From Aedes albopictus (lineage: Eukaryota; Arthropoda; Insecta; Diptera; Culicidae): a DNA stretch of 64,000 nucleotides. Of the stretch, positions 1 through 10,379 are shown one piece after another. The stretch is from contig NC_085138.1 in NCBI RefSeq assembly GCF_035046485.1, forward strand, positions 360,657,238 to 360,721,237, given 5' to 3'. The stretch's first letter is position 1; each line of letters starts with the position of its first letter. The notes under the pieces are model-generated. The model did no database searches and was not told the DNA's origin. It was given only the letters and a program-made list of their open reading frames with translations. The position numbers and the translations under genes were made by a program.

Positions 1-835
1 TACAGAACTTTGAACTGTAGCGTAAATGAACCATCTATTATGTGAATGAAAATTGGTCATGATTGTACAAAATGCTCAAAACCACGTCTGTTTGTTTTTT
101 TTTTCCTGAGCCGTCTTGCATCCAATACAGTTAATTATTTTAGCACAGTTAATGCTTACTAAAGACTCATCACATACAAAAAATGAACTAAATTGGTTAG
201 AAGACAGCCTGGAAAACCTGTTCCGACAAATCATTCAGAAATTCCTCCAACAAATTCTTTTGCAGTTCCACAGGCAAACAGACGTAACATCTAGATCAAT
301 TTTCGTGAAAATTGATCGCCCAGTTCACACTACCATCACCTGGTGGAAATGTTTCACGAAACACTGCGTTGTGCAATATCGGTGAAGGTGCTGGTGTGAA
401 ACGTCAAACGCAAAGAAAAACGATGAGTGCGCCTCTGAGTGTGAAAGCCACAACTAAGAAGATTTAAGTTGATCGTTAAATGCGTGGTCGATGTACATTT
501 CACTAGAGTTACGTCTGTTTGTCTGTAGTAGTTCCTTTGGCTGTTCTTTTAGAAATTCTTCCTGCAATTTCTCTGCAAATTACTACGGTAAATTATTTTA
601 GGAATTCGAAATTCCTCCGACAGTAAGTTAAGGACAGACTTGTTAGAATCCCAAAATGGCCGCCACAATCGCCGACTTTGGCACATACTTACGATTTCGA
701 GGGCACAAATCTCTTCGTGAACAAAACTAGCGCACCTGAGCTTCTAATTTTGAGCAAATTGTTGTTTGATGTTTGCTTCTTGATTGATTGATTTGTCTTT
801 ATTAAAGAGACTTTTAGCCCTTGGCTGGTTCGTCA
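1..835. other. Unassigned DNA, no gene seen
   Basis: No convincing coding frame, RNA gene or complete mobile element is visible. Short patches near 195-265 and 540-615 carry the TTCCTCCA/GAAATTC words of the 12-bp satellite found across the window, so part of this stretch is eroded satellite. Around 785-835 is a TTTATTAAAGAGACTTTTAG segment that looks like a dispersed repeat end, but I cannot name its family. Confidence 0.4.
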
Positions 836-1400
836 ATAAGAGGTTTGCTTCTTGAGATCAAGCATGGGAAAACTCATTCGCTCACCCGAATGCTGGCGAT
901 GCAAAATAGCAAAAAGAACGCCAACAACCCAATGCTGAGTGAGAGCACGGCGCACTAGGAACGAACGCAACACGAATGGCTCGCCACCGACGCCACCGAA
1001 GCGAATCAGGAGAGAAACAAATAGAGTGCAAAATGAATCAGCTTGCATCGATGTATACGACAAGAACGTTCGCTCTCTCAACTACCGAGTGGCATTCAGC
1101 TGATTGAATCAAAACGCACTCACTGATTCAATTCCCAGTACTGAATGCTTCCACTGAACGCCAAATGAACGTTCCAAAATGAATGCTCTCGCTCTCGACT
1201 CAGGACGCAAACATTCGTTCAATCTTGGTTCGTTCGCCTTCGGCACTCAGATTTGGTAGCGATTCATTCGGCCGTCGTTGCTTGCGTTGCTCGGTGCTCG
1301 GCGATTAGAAAGAATGGGCAATGAAAGTGGAAAGATTTTGCTTGGCTGGGGCAGAAGCACACTCGCATCAGATTGTGCGTGGATGTGAGTGAGAAATACG
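836..1400. other. GC-richer segment with dispersed CATTC/GAATG words
   Basis: This block is richer in G and C than its neighbours. It repeats short words such as GAATG, CATTCG and GAACG on both strands. The open frames are short and unrecognised. It may be a degenerate transposable element or single-copy regulatory DNA; no terminal repeats or target duplication were found, so it is not called as an element. Confidence 0.3.
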
Positions 1401-1641
1401 CAATAAATTAATGATTTTTTCCCATCCTTGCTTGAGATTTGTGCGTCTGAAATTTTAATGCACTGTTGAAGCGAGATTCAAGACGTTTGTTCTTAAGCAT
1501 TTTTTTTCTTAGAAATTTCTTCCGGCAAACTATTTACTAATGACTCCTGCAATTTTAAATTAATTGTACGAAATTTTCTTAGGGTTGCCACCGGCTTTTT
1601 TTTTGAAATTATCATAAGGAATTCCTCGAGTATGTTTCCTA

Positions 1642-2205
1642 CACTAAGGATACTGCAACTCCGAAAATCATACGAATCAACTATGATTTTTTGCCACAAG
1701 AAGTTCTTGCGAAAATCATAGTAACGAACTATGATTTTGGATTTAAAGCGCCAACTATTATTGTCATACTGTATAAATTTCATAACATTCAGGTATGAAA
1801 AACTTACCGATAACGTTTAAAAACTGAAACTATGTCTTATGACTATCATACATATTTCAATGAAATATTTTGCACAAATCAAAATAAATCGCCACCTGGT
1901 ATAGAACCAGGAACGTCACGGTTGGCGAGTGCGTGCTTTACTCATTCGACCATCGACGCTTCGGAATTTTAAGTGGTTAGAAGCCAATAAAAGGTTTTGT
2001 TGTTTTTTTTTAGCAATGGTGTTTCATAACACATCTTATGATTTTCATACGATGCTTCTTATGAGATTTTTCATACGACTAGTCTTATGGATTTCGCTTT
2101 TCAATGTATGAAAAGCATACGAGAACTATGAAATGATGAAAAAAATAAAAATAACTGATTCATAAGATGTAAACTATGAAAAACATACGAACAGTATCCT
2201 CAGTG
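1642..2205. mobile_element. TA-flanked palindromic MITE
   Basis: The 564-bp element begins CACTAAGGATACTG and ends CAGTATCCTCAGTG, a 14-bp terminal inverted repeat with one mismatch. A TA dinucleotide flanks each side (1640-1641, 2206-2207), as in Tc1/mariner-type insertions. Removing the element and one TA joins TTCC-TA-GGAACTCC, which reads as intact 12-bp satellite. The interior is full of ATGATTTTCATACGA-like dyads on both strands and has no transposase frame. A tRNA T-arm-like stem-loop (CCTGG-loop-CCAGG on the minus strand, about 1898-1914) lies inside. Confidence 0.8.
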
Positions 2206-2344
2206 TAGGAACTCCTTTAACGATTTCATAAGAATTTTCTCCGGCTATTTTTGTAAATCTCATAAAGAACTCCTCCAAAGGTTCCTCCAGGAAATTTATT
2301 TTATGGACGGAATTTTAAAATTGTATATCTTCTATTTGCCAATT

Positions 2345-2859
2345 AATCAACATTCTGTGTCTTCTAATTTTCAAGTTTTTCATAGTAAGTTTCTACGTAC
2401 CAGCAAATTGGGACAACATATGTAGATATGTGTACCCTACTCGTGTCCCATCGGCGCAGTTGGTCGCTTGAGCGTGCGATCGAACCGAGCTCACGACGCA
2501 TACTAAATAGACACCGGAAACACATACGATTTGGTGCCAAGGTATGCAGAGTGCGAGGAATAAGTTTCGGTATTATGAAAACAATTCGCTCGCGCTTGTA
2601 TACTTACAAGGCACAACCTGATTGTGTTGAGAGATTGGTATCTAAGCCGAAAGAGAGATGGATTTGTGAAAATAGGAGTATTCATGGTGTGGGCTCGGTG
2701 TCAGTTTGGCTTTCTATTCCGCAGATATTGTTACCTATTCTGTGGCTTGGTTGGTTAAAGCGCCGTTCTAGCGAATATGGAGTCGTGGGTTCGAATCCCA
2801 CAAAAACGCGATTTCTTTACAATTTCATCACAATGCACAATTCAATTGGAAAAAATAAA
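2345..2859 (+). mobile_element. tRNA-like SINE, family S1, copy 1 (composite)
   Basis: A tRNA-like module at about 2737-2808 has a box A-like GGTTGGTTAAAGCG and box B GGTTCGAATCC. It sits between flanks also present at 24455-25140 and 62560-62860 (CAGTTTGGCTTTCTATTCCGC upstream). The segment 2345-2410 resembles the 3' flank of the other copies (CTTCTAATT..CAAG..TACCAGCAAA) but lies upstream here, so this looks like two joined or rearranged copies. The anticodon arm does not fold well, so it is a SINE head, not a functional tRNA gene. Apparent proteins across it (WLKRRSSEYGVVGSNPT) are the translated tRNA module. Confidence 0.7.
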
Positions 2860-3113
2860 TCTATATATGTAAAAATGCAGTGGCATACGTGGGACCGCGC
2901 ATAACTTGCGAACGGAAGGTCCGATTTTGGTCGGCTTAGTTTTGTTCTGTTAGTTTTCACCTAAGGAAGGTTTATGAGGTAAAAAACCTGGAAAAATTGA
3001 GAGTTTTTGAAAATTGATCTTCCATACATTTTGACCGGGGCCTTTGTCTTGGCTAGAAACTTGAAACGTAAAAAAACGCAGTAGGCAAGACAAAGTTTGC
3101 CGGGTACAGCTAG
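2860..3113 (+). mobile_element. Short Helitron, 254 bp variant
   Basis: It starts TCTATATATG after an A, ends CAGCTAG before a T, and has the subterminal word GGCAAGACAAAGTTTGCCGG, matching the TC..CTRR, A/T-insertion rule of Helitrons. The interior differs from the 302-bp copies in this window, so it is a separate non-autonomous subfamily sharing the same ends. No Rep/helicase is encoded. Confidence 0.75.
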
Positions 3114-3415
3114 TCTATATATATAAAAATGAGTTTGAGGTCCCTTTGAGGCAACAAAACTCACGAACGACTCAACCGATCAGGATGACTTATGCAGGGT
3201 TAGATTCGTATTCATGGTGGCTGTGTTTATATGCAGAAAAAGTTACGAAAATAACATCAAAAATTATGAAAATTGTGAATATACTGATTTTTGATGAGCC
3301 GGGAACAAATTCAGCGTGATCAAAATAAAATCAATCTAGAGTGCGTTGCTGCGATGACCTCAACAGTTGTCAAACCACCGCAGCTTGGCAAGACAAAGTT
3401 TGCCGGGACAGCTAG
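3114..3415 (+). mobile_element. Short Helitron, 302 bp copy 1
   Basis: It begins TCTATATATATAAAAATGAG exactly where the preceding Helitron ends and finishes TTTGCCGGGACAGCTAG. Its length equals the copy at 37908-38209, with which it shares ends and interior. The direct abutment means the second element used the T following the first element's CTAG end as its insertion point. Confidence 0.8.
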
Positions 3416-3953
3416 TAAAATATAAATTCTGATGCAGATATTGTCAATGTCAGGAAGGGACTGTAGCTACTTTTTTTTTCATTTTCATATCTACATCTAT
3501 TCTAAACAGCACACCTCATAAATATTCAAATGCGTTTCGGGTCCCAAATTACGAAAATGAAATTCAAACTCGCAAAACTACTTCCGAAATTGAAGCATAT
3601 CAATTTTGAATTAATCTCTTGACTCCGTCCAACTCGATGACGACGTCGACATCGACGGACGTGAATCCGTCGCCCGATGCGGTCCGTGTAGTGTAGAATG
3701 TAGATCCGCTACACTGTCAGACCGATAACGACTGACAGCTATTGGCTTGCTAGCTAGTAGGTAGGATAATACACCCCATCCCTTGTGCTAGTAGAATCCC
3801 ACGAGGAATGCTTTCGCTATCTCGTCCCGTTTTGTACAGTGACCGACCGTATGGTGTTGTGTTGTGGTGAGCCCCATCTATCTAGTCAAAGTCAACTCAA
3901 CACATTAGCTCTGACTGTGTATTCATGCACTGCACTGCCCGCCAACGACCGGC
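3416..3953. other. Unassigned DNA between mobile elements
   Basis: About 540 bases with no gene or named repeat. The segment 3625-3720 is CG-rich (GACGACGTCGACATCGACGG). Short open frames crossing into the next element are not supported. Confidence 0.35.
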
Positions 3954-4727
3954 CGGCGGCGCACAGTGGGACGAAATCAAAAAAAGTGGGACATGGGTAT
4001 TTACTCAGAAACTATTAGAATTAGCGTTATGTGGTCTTCTACAATGTTTCTCCATTTTACAAGTACTTTATTTTGATGTAACAAAATTTCACTTAAGGGT
4101 GGTATACACTTAGATAAAAAAAATAACTTTTTTATTTTACGTCAAAATTGAAAAATGTCTAAGAAAACATTGTAGATAATGTATTTAGAAGAAACTTTGT
4201 CGAAGACCAAAAAATTCTATCTCGCAGTTTAACAAAGTTATAGGGCAAAAATGGTGTATATGTCCCTTAAAATCGATTTTTCGAAATATCTTTTTAAAAT
4301 GAATTTTCCCAGTTTTCCAATGTTCAGGAAAGTTGTAGATACTGCAAAAATACACATTTTTTCTGAAGACAGCAAATGGCTATCTTTTCGTTTAAAAGAC
4401 TTAGGAATGTTTTTCCTAGTGTTTTTCTTACTTTTTTATACACACTTTAGGGGGATAGATCATACAGAATAGCGGCTATTAGCAGCTAATTTCCACGTTA
4501 TGTTTTGCATGAACTTACACCCTTTCGATACATGTGCAAATTACAACGGGATCGAGCGGGATTCACTACACTTTTTCAATTTATGTATCGTAAGATTTTA
4601 ACACAAATACCCCACTTAACAAACAGTATGTTTAAAAGATTTTTTGCAACTTGCCACTTTAATATTGAATTTTATACTTGCCGTTTTAGTGTCACTGCGG
4701 CCTACTTTTTCTCACTATAAAAAGCAG

Positions 4728-4783
4728 TTGCATTATGATTCATAATGCAACTCATTTGGGTTGCATTATGAATCATAATGCAA
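4728..4783. repeat. Paired ATTATG..CATAAT palindromes
   Basis: Two near-identical 23-bp palindromes (4728-4750 and 4761-4783), each TTGCATTATGA/ATCATAATGCAA, are separated by 10 bases. The same ATTATGCAACT words, and the nearby CGACTCGTGCTG..CGTTACATAAATA text (4930-4980), recur in the foldback at 61895-62463. This suggests a fragment of that family is nested in the centre of the 2.7-kb foldback. Confidence 0.6.
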
Positions 4784-5184
4784 TTGTTTGGGCAACAACC
4801 TTTGTTTCCACGTCAATAGCTTGAAAAACTATGACGGTTAAAGCACAGCTTGCTTGATTCAAGTTTTGCTTCTAGCTTGATGGAACACGTGGGTGATCCC
4901 GTTCAACTGATGGAAATGGATAAATGTACGACTCGTGCTGTAAAAATCATCATTTTGCAACTCGTTACATAAATAACTATTTTCATTTTTTTTTATTTTG
5001 CCTTTGATCTGCAAAGTTGTAGATGCGCAAAAAAAACGCGGTTTTACCAAATAGACCAGATTGCAGAGCTCGATTATGTAAAAACATCAAATCCTGAGAA
5101 CTAATAGGAATAAAGACAAATTAAAAAAAAAACAGTTATTTGGAGATAATATTTTTTTCTACTACCGCGGTTGACACAAGAAGG

Positions 5185-5430
5185 TGTACACACCAAATTT
5201 TTGAAACGCTTCCAGCACAAAAAAATCAGCAAAATAAATTGTTGAATGTCTTCAAAATTTTTGCTGAATTTCAGCAAAACGTTGCTGATCAACTGTCAAA
5301 ATTGCTGGATGGTTCAGCAAGTTGAAAAATAATTGCTGATATTCAGTAAATTCGCATTGCTGAATGAAATCAGCACAAAAAAAATCAGCAAAGTTTGCTG
5401 AATACCAGTAAACGAAATTTGCAGTGTAGG
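5185..5430. repeat. CAGCAA-rich palindromic segment, possible MITE
   Basis: The segment is dense in TTGCTGA/TCAGCAA words in both orientations, with outer ends ACACACCAAATTT and AAATTTGCAGTGT that are imperfect inverted repeats. It lies in the central part of the 2.7-kb foldback. No target duplication was resolved, so the boundaries are approximate. Confidence 0.45.
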
Positions 5431-6646
5431 TCACAAAGGGCACGATGGGCGGGCCAGGTGGAGCGTGACCTAGCGAGCATTGGGCGCGACCGAGGATGAG
5501 AGTGGCAGCCACAAACCGAGTATTGTGGCGTACTATTGTTGATTATGTCTTGTCTTAAATGTGATGTTGAACAAATAAATGTATGTATGTATGAATCACT
5601 TTTCTCCTTCAAATCAACCTTAAACTAAACAGTAAACAGCTCTGACCTTTGAATATTAAATATAAGATTGGTTTGAAATCACTTTCAAAAATTACACTCT
5701 GCCACACTCTGACTGACCTCGTTATATCTAAAACCAGAACACGTACAAAAATACCGTCTCCAGAAAAGTTGTTGCTTATTTGGGCTTAATAACTTTGCTG
5801 AAGACAGCATCTTTGTAAGTCCTCAGGATTTGGAGATATTGAGGTCAGTCAATGTGATGCAATATTGCTGCAATATTTTTTGTAGGTCTATACTTATGCC
5901 GGGTAGTGTATTTCTATGCATCTACAACTTTGCTAATCAAATACAAAATAAAAAAAAAATGTTGTAAAATCATCTTTCAAACATACTGTTTGTTAAGTGG
6001 GGTATATGTGTTAAAATCTTAAGATACATAAATTGAAAAAGTGTAGTGAATCCCGCTCGATCCCGTTGTGTTTTGCATATGTATCGAAAGGGTGTAAGTT
6101 CATGCAAAACATAACGTGGAAATTAGCTGCTAATAGCCGCTATTCTGTATGATCTATCCCCCTAAAGTTGGTATAAAAAAGTAAGAAAAACATTCCTAAG
6201 TCTTTTAAACGAAAAGATAGCCATTTGCTGTCTTCAGAAAAAATGTGTATTTTTGCAATATCTACAACTTTCCTGAACATTGGAAAACTTGGAAAATTCA
6301 TTTTAAAAAGATATTTCGAAAAATCGATTTTAAGGGACATATACACCATTTTTGCCCTATAACTTTGTTAAACTGCGAGATAGAATTTTTTGGTCTTCGA
6401 CAAAGTTTCTTCTAAATTCATTTTCTGTAATGTTTTCTTAGACATTTTTCAATTTTGACGTAAAATAAAAAAGTTAATTTTTTTATCTAAGTGTATACCA
6501 TCCTTAAGTGAAATTTTATTACATCAAAATAAAGTACTTGTAAAATGGAAAAACATTGTAGAAGACCACATAACACTAAATCCAATAGTTTCTGAGAAAA
6601 TACCCATGTCCCACTTTTTTCGATTTCGTCCCACTGTGCGGCGGCG

Positions 6647-7321
6647 GGAGGTGATGGCACTACAGCGTGAAAGTGAGTACACTGACCTAATTTATTCTCA
6701 TTGTAGGTATGTGTACTGTTTGGATGAACTGTTGTCAGTTATAATAGACAACGCTGCTACTACCTAGTAGCTGTAGCTATCTATCTCTAATGTAGCCGGC
6801 TTTTCTATAGAGCCACAGGGTAATTGAAGTTGGGTCATTTGTAATTCCCGACAGGGGTCGATCCTTCTGAGTTGTAGGATAAGGATAGTTTGTTCGTCAT
6901 AAACGTAGAGTATTAAAAGGAATGCATAGCTTTTAAATGAATTGAATTTACGTAATTTAATGATTTAAATTATTATCAACAATGCTTCACCCATGGTTAT
7001 GAAAGAAACAAACAGTTTTGGCCGAAAAATTACCAACATTTTTTTTTTATAAAGCTATGAGACGTTATTTCGCGACAGTGTCAGTATGACCAAGCTCCTT
7101 AACCTCCTTCACACCTAGTTCATCGCCTTATTCTCTGACACCATCCCAAGAACGGTCACCATGCAAACACTTCACACTTGGACAAAGTTGTAGATTATTA
7201 GGAGGAAAACTTTGAACTTCTTTGACTATGGAACCTTGTGTGCTCGGGCGGGCGGGACGTTAATTGTTTGCCTTCGGCATCAGACTCGCCTGCAAGTTTA
7301 AACACATCGTGAAACGAAACG
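6647..7321. other. Low-repeat DNA upstream of a small open frame
   Basis: The stretch holds no recognised transposon and no convincing coding frame. It directly precedes the small signal-peptide-like frame at 7322. I see no clear TATA/initiator pair. Confidence 0.3.
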
Positions 7322-7453
7322 ATGGAAAATACCCTACATGTGAGAAACAACAACGTGTCGAACACAGCAGTGCAGTTCGCTGTGTGTCTGGTGCTGATGG
7401 TTTGGCTTCTGGTTGCTTGCTCCGCTCCATCAGCCGGAGGAGAGGAGCATTAA
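7322..7453 (+). CDS. Small ORF with signal-peptide-like hydrophobic core
   Basis: The 43-residue frame begins MENTLHVRNNN and then has a hydrophobic run of about residues 18-33 (FAVCLVLMVWLLVAC), followed by SAPSAGGEEH and a stop. The shape, a polar N-terminus, hydrophobic core and small residues near a possible cleavage point (A-C-S-A), resembles a secreted-peptide leader. The start is in a fair context (ACGATGG). Same-frame sequence after the TAA stays open to 7604. The frame sits in a low-repeat stretch, which is unusual here. No mature peptide is recognised, and a chance hydrophobic frame or an eroded gene exon is equally possible. Confidence 0.2.
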   Translation: MENTLHVRNNNVSNTAVQFAVCLVLMVWLLVACSAPSAGGEEH

Positions 7454-7904
7454 AAGATGCAGAATTATGTATACACACTGCAGCCTATGATCGAAGCTCT
7501 GAACACGGACGTCGAAGGCATGGAGGTTCCCATCACACATGGCTTTTGTTTTAGGTCATGTTGGTTTCCTCCCGCATTTTGTTCGGCGTGTAAAAGCGAG
7601 CGATAGACCACGACGAAAGCATACACTTGTGAAATATAAGAGAGTAGTTTTGTAAACAGATGCCCCGGTGACTAGTCAAACAGTCAAAGCATCCCCGTTC
7701 GGAAACCAGAACGCTCGGAGCATAAAAGTGCACTGCTGTTGACTGTTGGTGTGCCCGCTTACCACTTCATGTCGTAGTGTCTTCTTGCACATGTTGCCGA
7801 GCAACTTGACCCAAAGGGTTTCTTTGCTATTTCTTTGGAGATTTGATGGGGTCAGTAAATTGTTAGAGAACGATATTTCTGATGCATTCAAGCACTTTTG
7901 TTGT

Positions 7905-7976
7905 TAATTCTCCTTGTGATTAGGGTCATTTTTGAGGGAGTGAGCTGCTCCCTACGTGATGCATTAGGAAGCGTAA
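7905..7976. repeat. Mini-palindrome family P1, copy A
   Basis: A roughly 75-bp imperfect dyad with TTCTCCTTGTGATTAGGGTC at the left, GATGCATTAGGAAGCG at the right and a GAGCTGCTCC core. Similar units occur at 12623, 23552, 31078 and 49096. Confidence 0.6.
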
Positions 7977-8267
7977 CAATTTAAACTTGAAATAAATAAA
8001 ATAATATTAAAAAACTCATATTTTGTGTTTGTGTTTATTCAAAAATCCAAGATATTCATGCACAACAATAAAACATAAGATAGGTATGTCTCGAAAACTC
8101 AAAAACGGTTTGTTGTATTTGTAGAATTTCTTTGTGGAGTTCCTGAAGTGTTTTCGGTTCATGATCCTGGTGAAATTCTTTGTCGAATTTCTGATACGAT
8201 TCCTGGTGGAACTCCTGATACTATTTTGATATTATTTCAATCGTTGTTGTATTTCCAAGTGTATATG

Positions 8268-8620
8268 GATAGACAAAATGATCGGGACAGGCAAAATTAT
8301 CACTTTTCAAAAAATGTTCAATTAGCTGTAACTTTTCGAAAAGTGCATCGAATATTCTCAATTTTTTACTGTGAGTTGTGTTACTAGTTGTGTATCAGTG
8401 GACGAAATTCAGAAAAGATCGGGCTATTCTGCACGAAGTTATAAGCATTTTAGAAAAAGTTAGAATTATCCGATGTTGGATGCGCTGTTATATCTCTGGA
8501 TTTAATGAAACGAATACAATGAAATTTTGACTATTTACGACTTGGCTCTGAAAAACGTTTGACTCAAGTTGAAATTATTAACAAGAGAAAAAGTTATAGC
8601 AATTTCATTTATTTTATGAT
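8268..8620 (+). repeat. Dispersed repeat D1, copy 1
   Basis: It begins GGATAGACAAAATGATCGGG, with the words AGCTGTAACTTTTCGAAAAG and GGATTTAATGAAACGAATAC, and is closely matched by 10028-10330 in the same orientation. Both copies precede satellite-like DNA. No termini or coding frame were identified; a weaker relative may lie at 30640-31080. The following stretch to about 9000 is AT-rich and unassigned. Confidence 0.65.
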
Positions 8621-8999
8621 TTTTCAGTAAATTTTTCTAATTTTCGTATGCATCCCATTACTTTTTCAATGAATTGCTGGCTATGTTGTTACTTTCTTTT
8701 AAAACATATTTATGTTCAAGACAATTAGAGGGAATATAAAAGAAATATAATAAGCATCTTGAATTTTGAAACGATGTTGAAATTTACGAAAATTGTGTGT
8801 TTTGTTAGAAAAATAATATAATCGTTATAATTTTCTTCCGTGTAAAGAATTTTAAGTCTGGTCAAAAGTTTTTCAAAGCTCATTATATCCAGCTTTCCAC
8901 GCTAGCCATAATGGCGGATGCCATAAAAATGTTTGACAAGAACTGTGCCCCACGCTGAACTGAAATTGAAGAAAATATTCTCAGCAAGCTGTGCTGTCT

Positions 9000-9320
9000 A
9001 AAATTAGCTGTTTTGTTGTTGTTGTTGGCTTGAGGGGGATCCGCGGACGTTCAAGAATTGCGGATTGACGGCGTTGTTGACGAACCGTGGCAGCGGAGGC
9101 TTCAGCGGCCACGTGTGCCGGGGGTGGAGGGGGGGGGGTCGTGTGGCGATCAACAATGACGAGCTACGACTGTGGCTACACGCATAAAAATCCGTTCCGA
9201 AAATCGTCCACAATCAGTCACGTTATTCGGAACAAGCAAGATTTTCATTTACGAAAATACACCATGAATAAAAGTCGCGTTCTCGTGAACTCTGTTCCGC
9301 CACATAAATGTAACGCCTGA
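9000..9320. other. G-rich unassigned segment
   Basis: The segment has a GTTGTTGTTG tract (about 9012-9027), a G-rich run near 9120-9140 and short open frames on both strands, none recognised. It is compositionally distinct from the AT-rich flanks. No terminal repeats were found. Confidence 0.3.
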
Positions 9321-9577
9321 GTAACGGACTAGCTAAAGATCAAAAATCATATTATCGTGAATTGTGTTCGGATATCTATGACTTTTGTTCGCATTGGCTG
9401 AAACCTAGTTCACGGTACATGGTGTTTAGTTCACACGCATGGGAACACAAATCACGGGAATTAGAACTAGTTCATGGTCTGCAATAATCGTTCTGGTTAT
9501 TGTGATTCAAATCATGGCAAGTGAATCGTTGTTCACGATCCGATATTTGTAATTGAAAGCAAAGAAAAATGCACTTG

Positions 9578-9698
9578 AACTATTCAGGACGCGCGCCATC
9601 AAGAAGGTGAAACTGCACCGCGCTCGCGCTGTATATGACGAGCAAGATTGTTTGGCAGTGTTTCACTTTTTACAACGGCGCGCGTCCGGAAGGATTAA
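9578..9698. repeat. GCGCGC-ended palindrome family P2, copy 1
   Basis: The ends TTCAGGACGCGCGCC and GGCGCGCGTCCGGAA are inverted repeats. The middle holds CGCTGTATATGACGAG and CACTTTTTACAACGG. A second, left-eroded copy at 43825-43920 has the same middle words and right end. No protein is predicted; a 123-residue frame across it is not credible. Confidence 0.65.
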
Positions 9699-10027
9699 AG
9701 TATGCATACTGCATCAGACGAATTTTACACTTTATCGAATAATATTCCTTTCACACTGTACTAACATGGCATTTCCGAACCTGATTAAAAATCAATACCA
9801 TCCTGAGGAGGGCGCAACAGCGAAAATCTTGCCCTCTACTTTTGTCGGCATTCCTGGGAATCCCAGATGCACTTGCACTATAAATCACCAGAAAACCACC
9901 ACAATCACTTACTTACATAATTAACAATCCATATTCACTTGCATTCGAGAATAAAAACAGTATTTGGAGCTGAAAACCGGACACCAGAACGCTGAAAAAA
10001 GCTACTATACTCCATTACGCACGTGGG

Positions 10028-10330
10028 ATAGACAAAATGATCGGGACAGGCAAAATTTTCCCTCCTCAAAAAATATTCAAATAGCTGTAACTTTTCGAAA
10101 AGTGCATCAAATATTCTCAAATTTTTACTATGAGTGGATCAACTAGTTGTGTATCAGTGGACAAAATTTGAAAAAGATCGAGCTATTCTGCACGAAGTTA
10201 TAAAGATTCTGGAAAAATATATATTTATTCGAAAGCCAACTTTGAGCTGTTATATCTCCGGATTCAATGAACCGAATGCAATGAAATGTTGACCATTTAC
10301 TTTGACCATTTACGACTTACAATCAAACTG
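10028..10330 (+). repeat. Dispersed repeat D1, copy 2
   Basis: It is collinear with 8268-8620: the same GATAGACAAAATGATCGGGA start and the internal GTGTATCAGTGGAC and GATTCAATGAACCGAATGCA words, with scattered substitutions. Copy 2 has a local duplication of a GACCATTTAC word near 10290-10312. Confidence 0.65.
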
Positions 10331-10379
10331 TAAGGAAAATTTAGCTAAAGTTCAACTTTCAGTTTTGGTTAAAACAAAA

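Larger units (their letters stand above)
3962..6638. mobile_element. 2.7-kb foldback element with hAT-like 8-bp duplication
   Basis: The ends are CACAGTGGGACGAAATC and its reverse complement. Long inverted arms (about 3962-4650 and 5985-6638) match over most of their length, so mirror copies of a MVYMSLKIDFSKYLF-like frame appear on opposite strands; these are shadows of the arms. The 8-bp sequence CGGCGGCG flanks both sides (3954-3961, 6639-6646), as expected for hAT-type transposition. The roughly 1.3-kb centre is unrelated to the arms and holds further dyads. No transposase is seen. Because CGGCGGCG is low-complexity, the duplication alone is weak, but it falls exactly at the ends of the inverted repeat. 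Confidence 0.8.

Noticed and set aside
4251..6349. Paired MVYMSLKIDFSKYLF proteins on opposite strands
   Set aside because: They are mirror images from the arms of the foldback element. Both are short and AT-rich, without family similarity.
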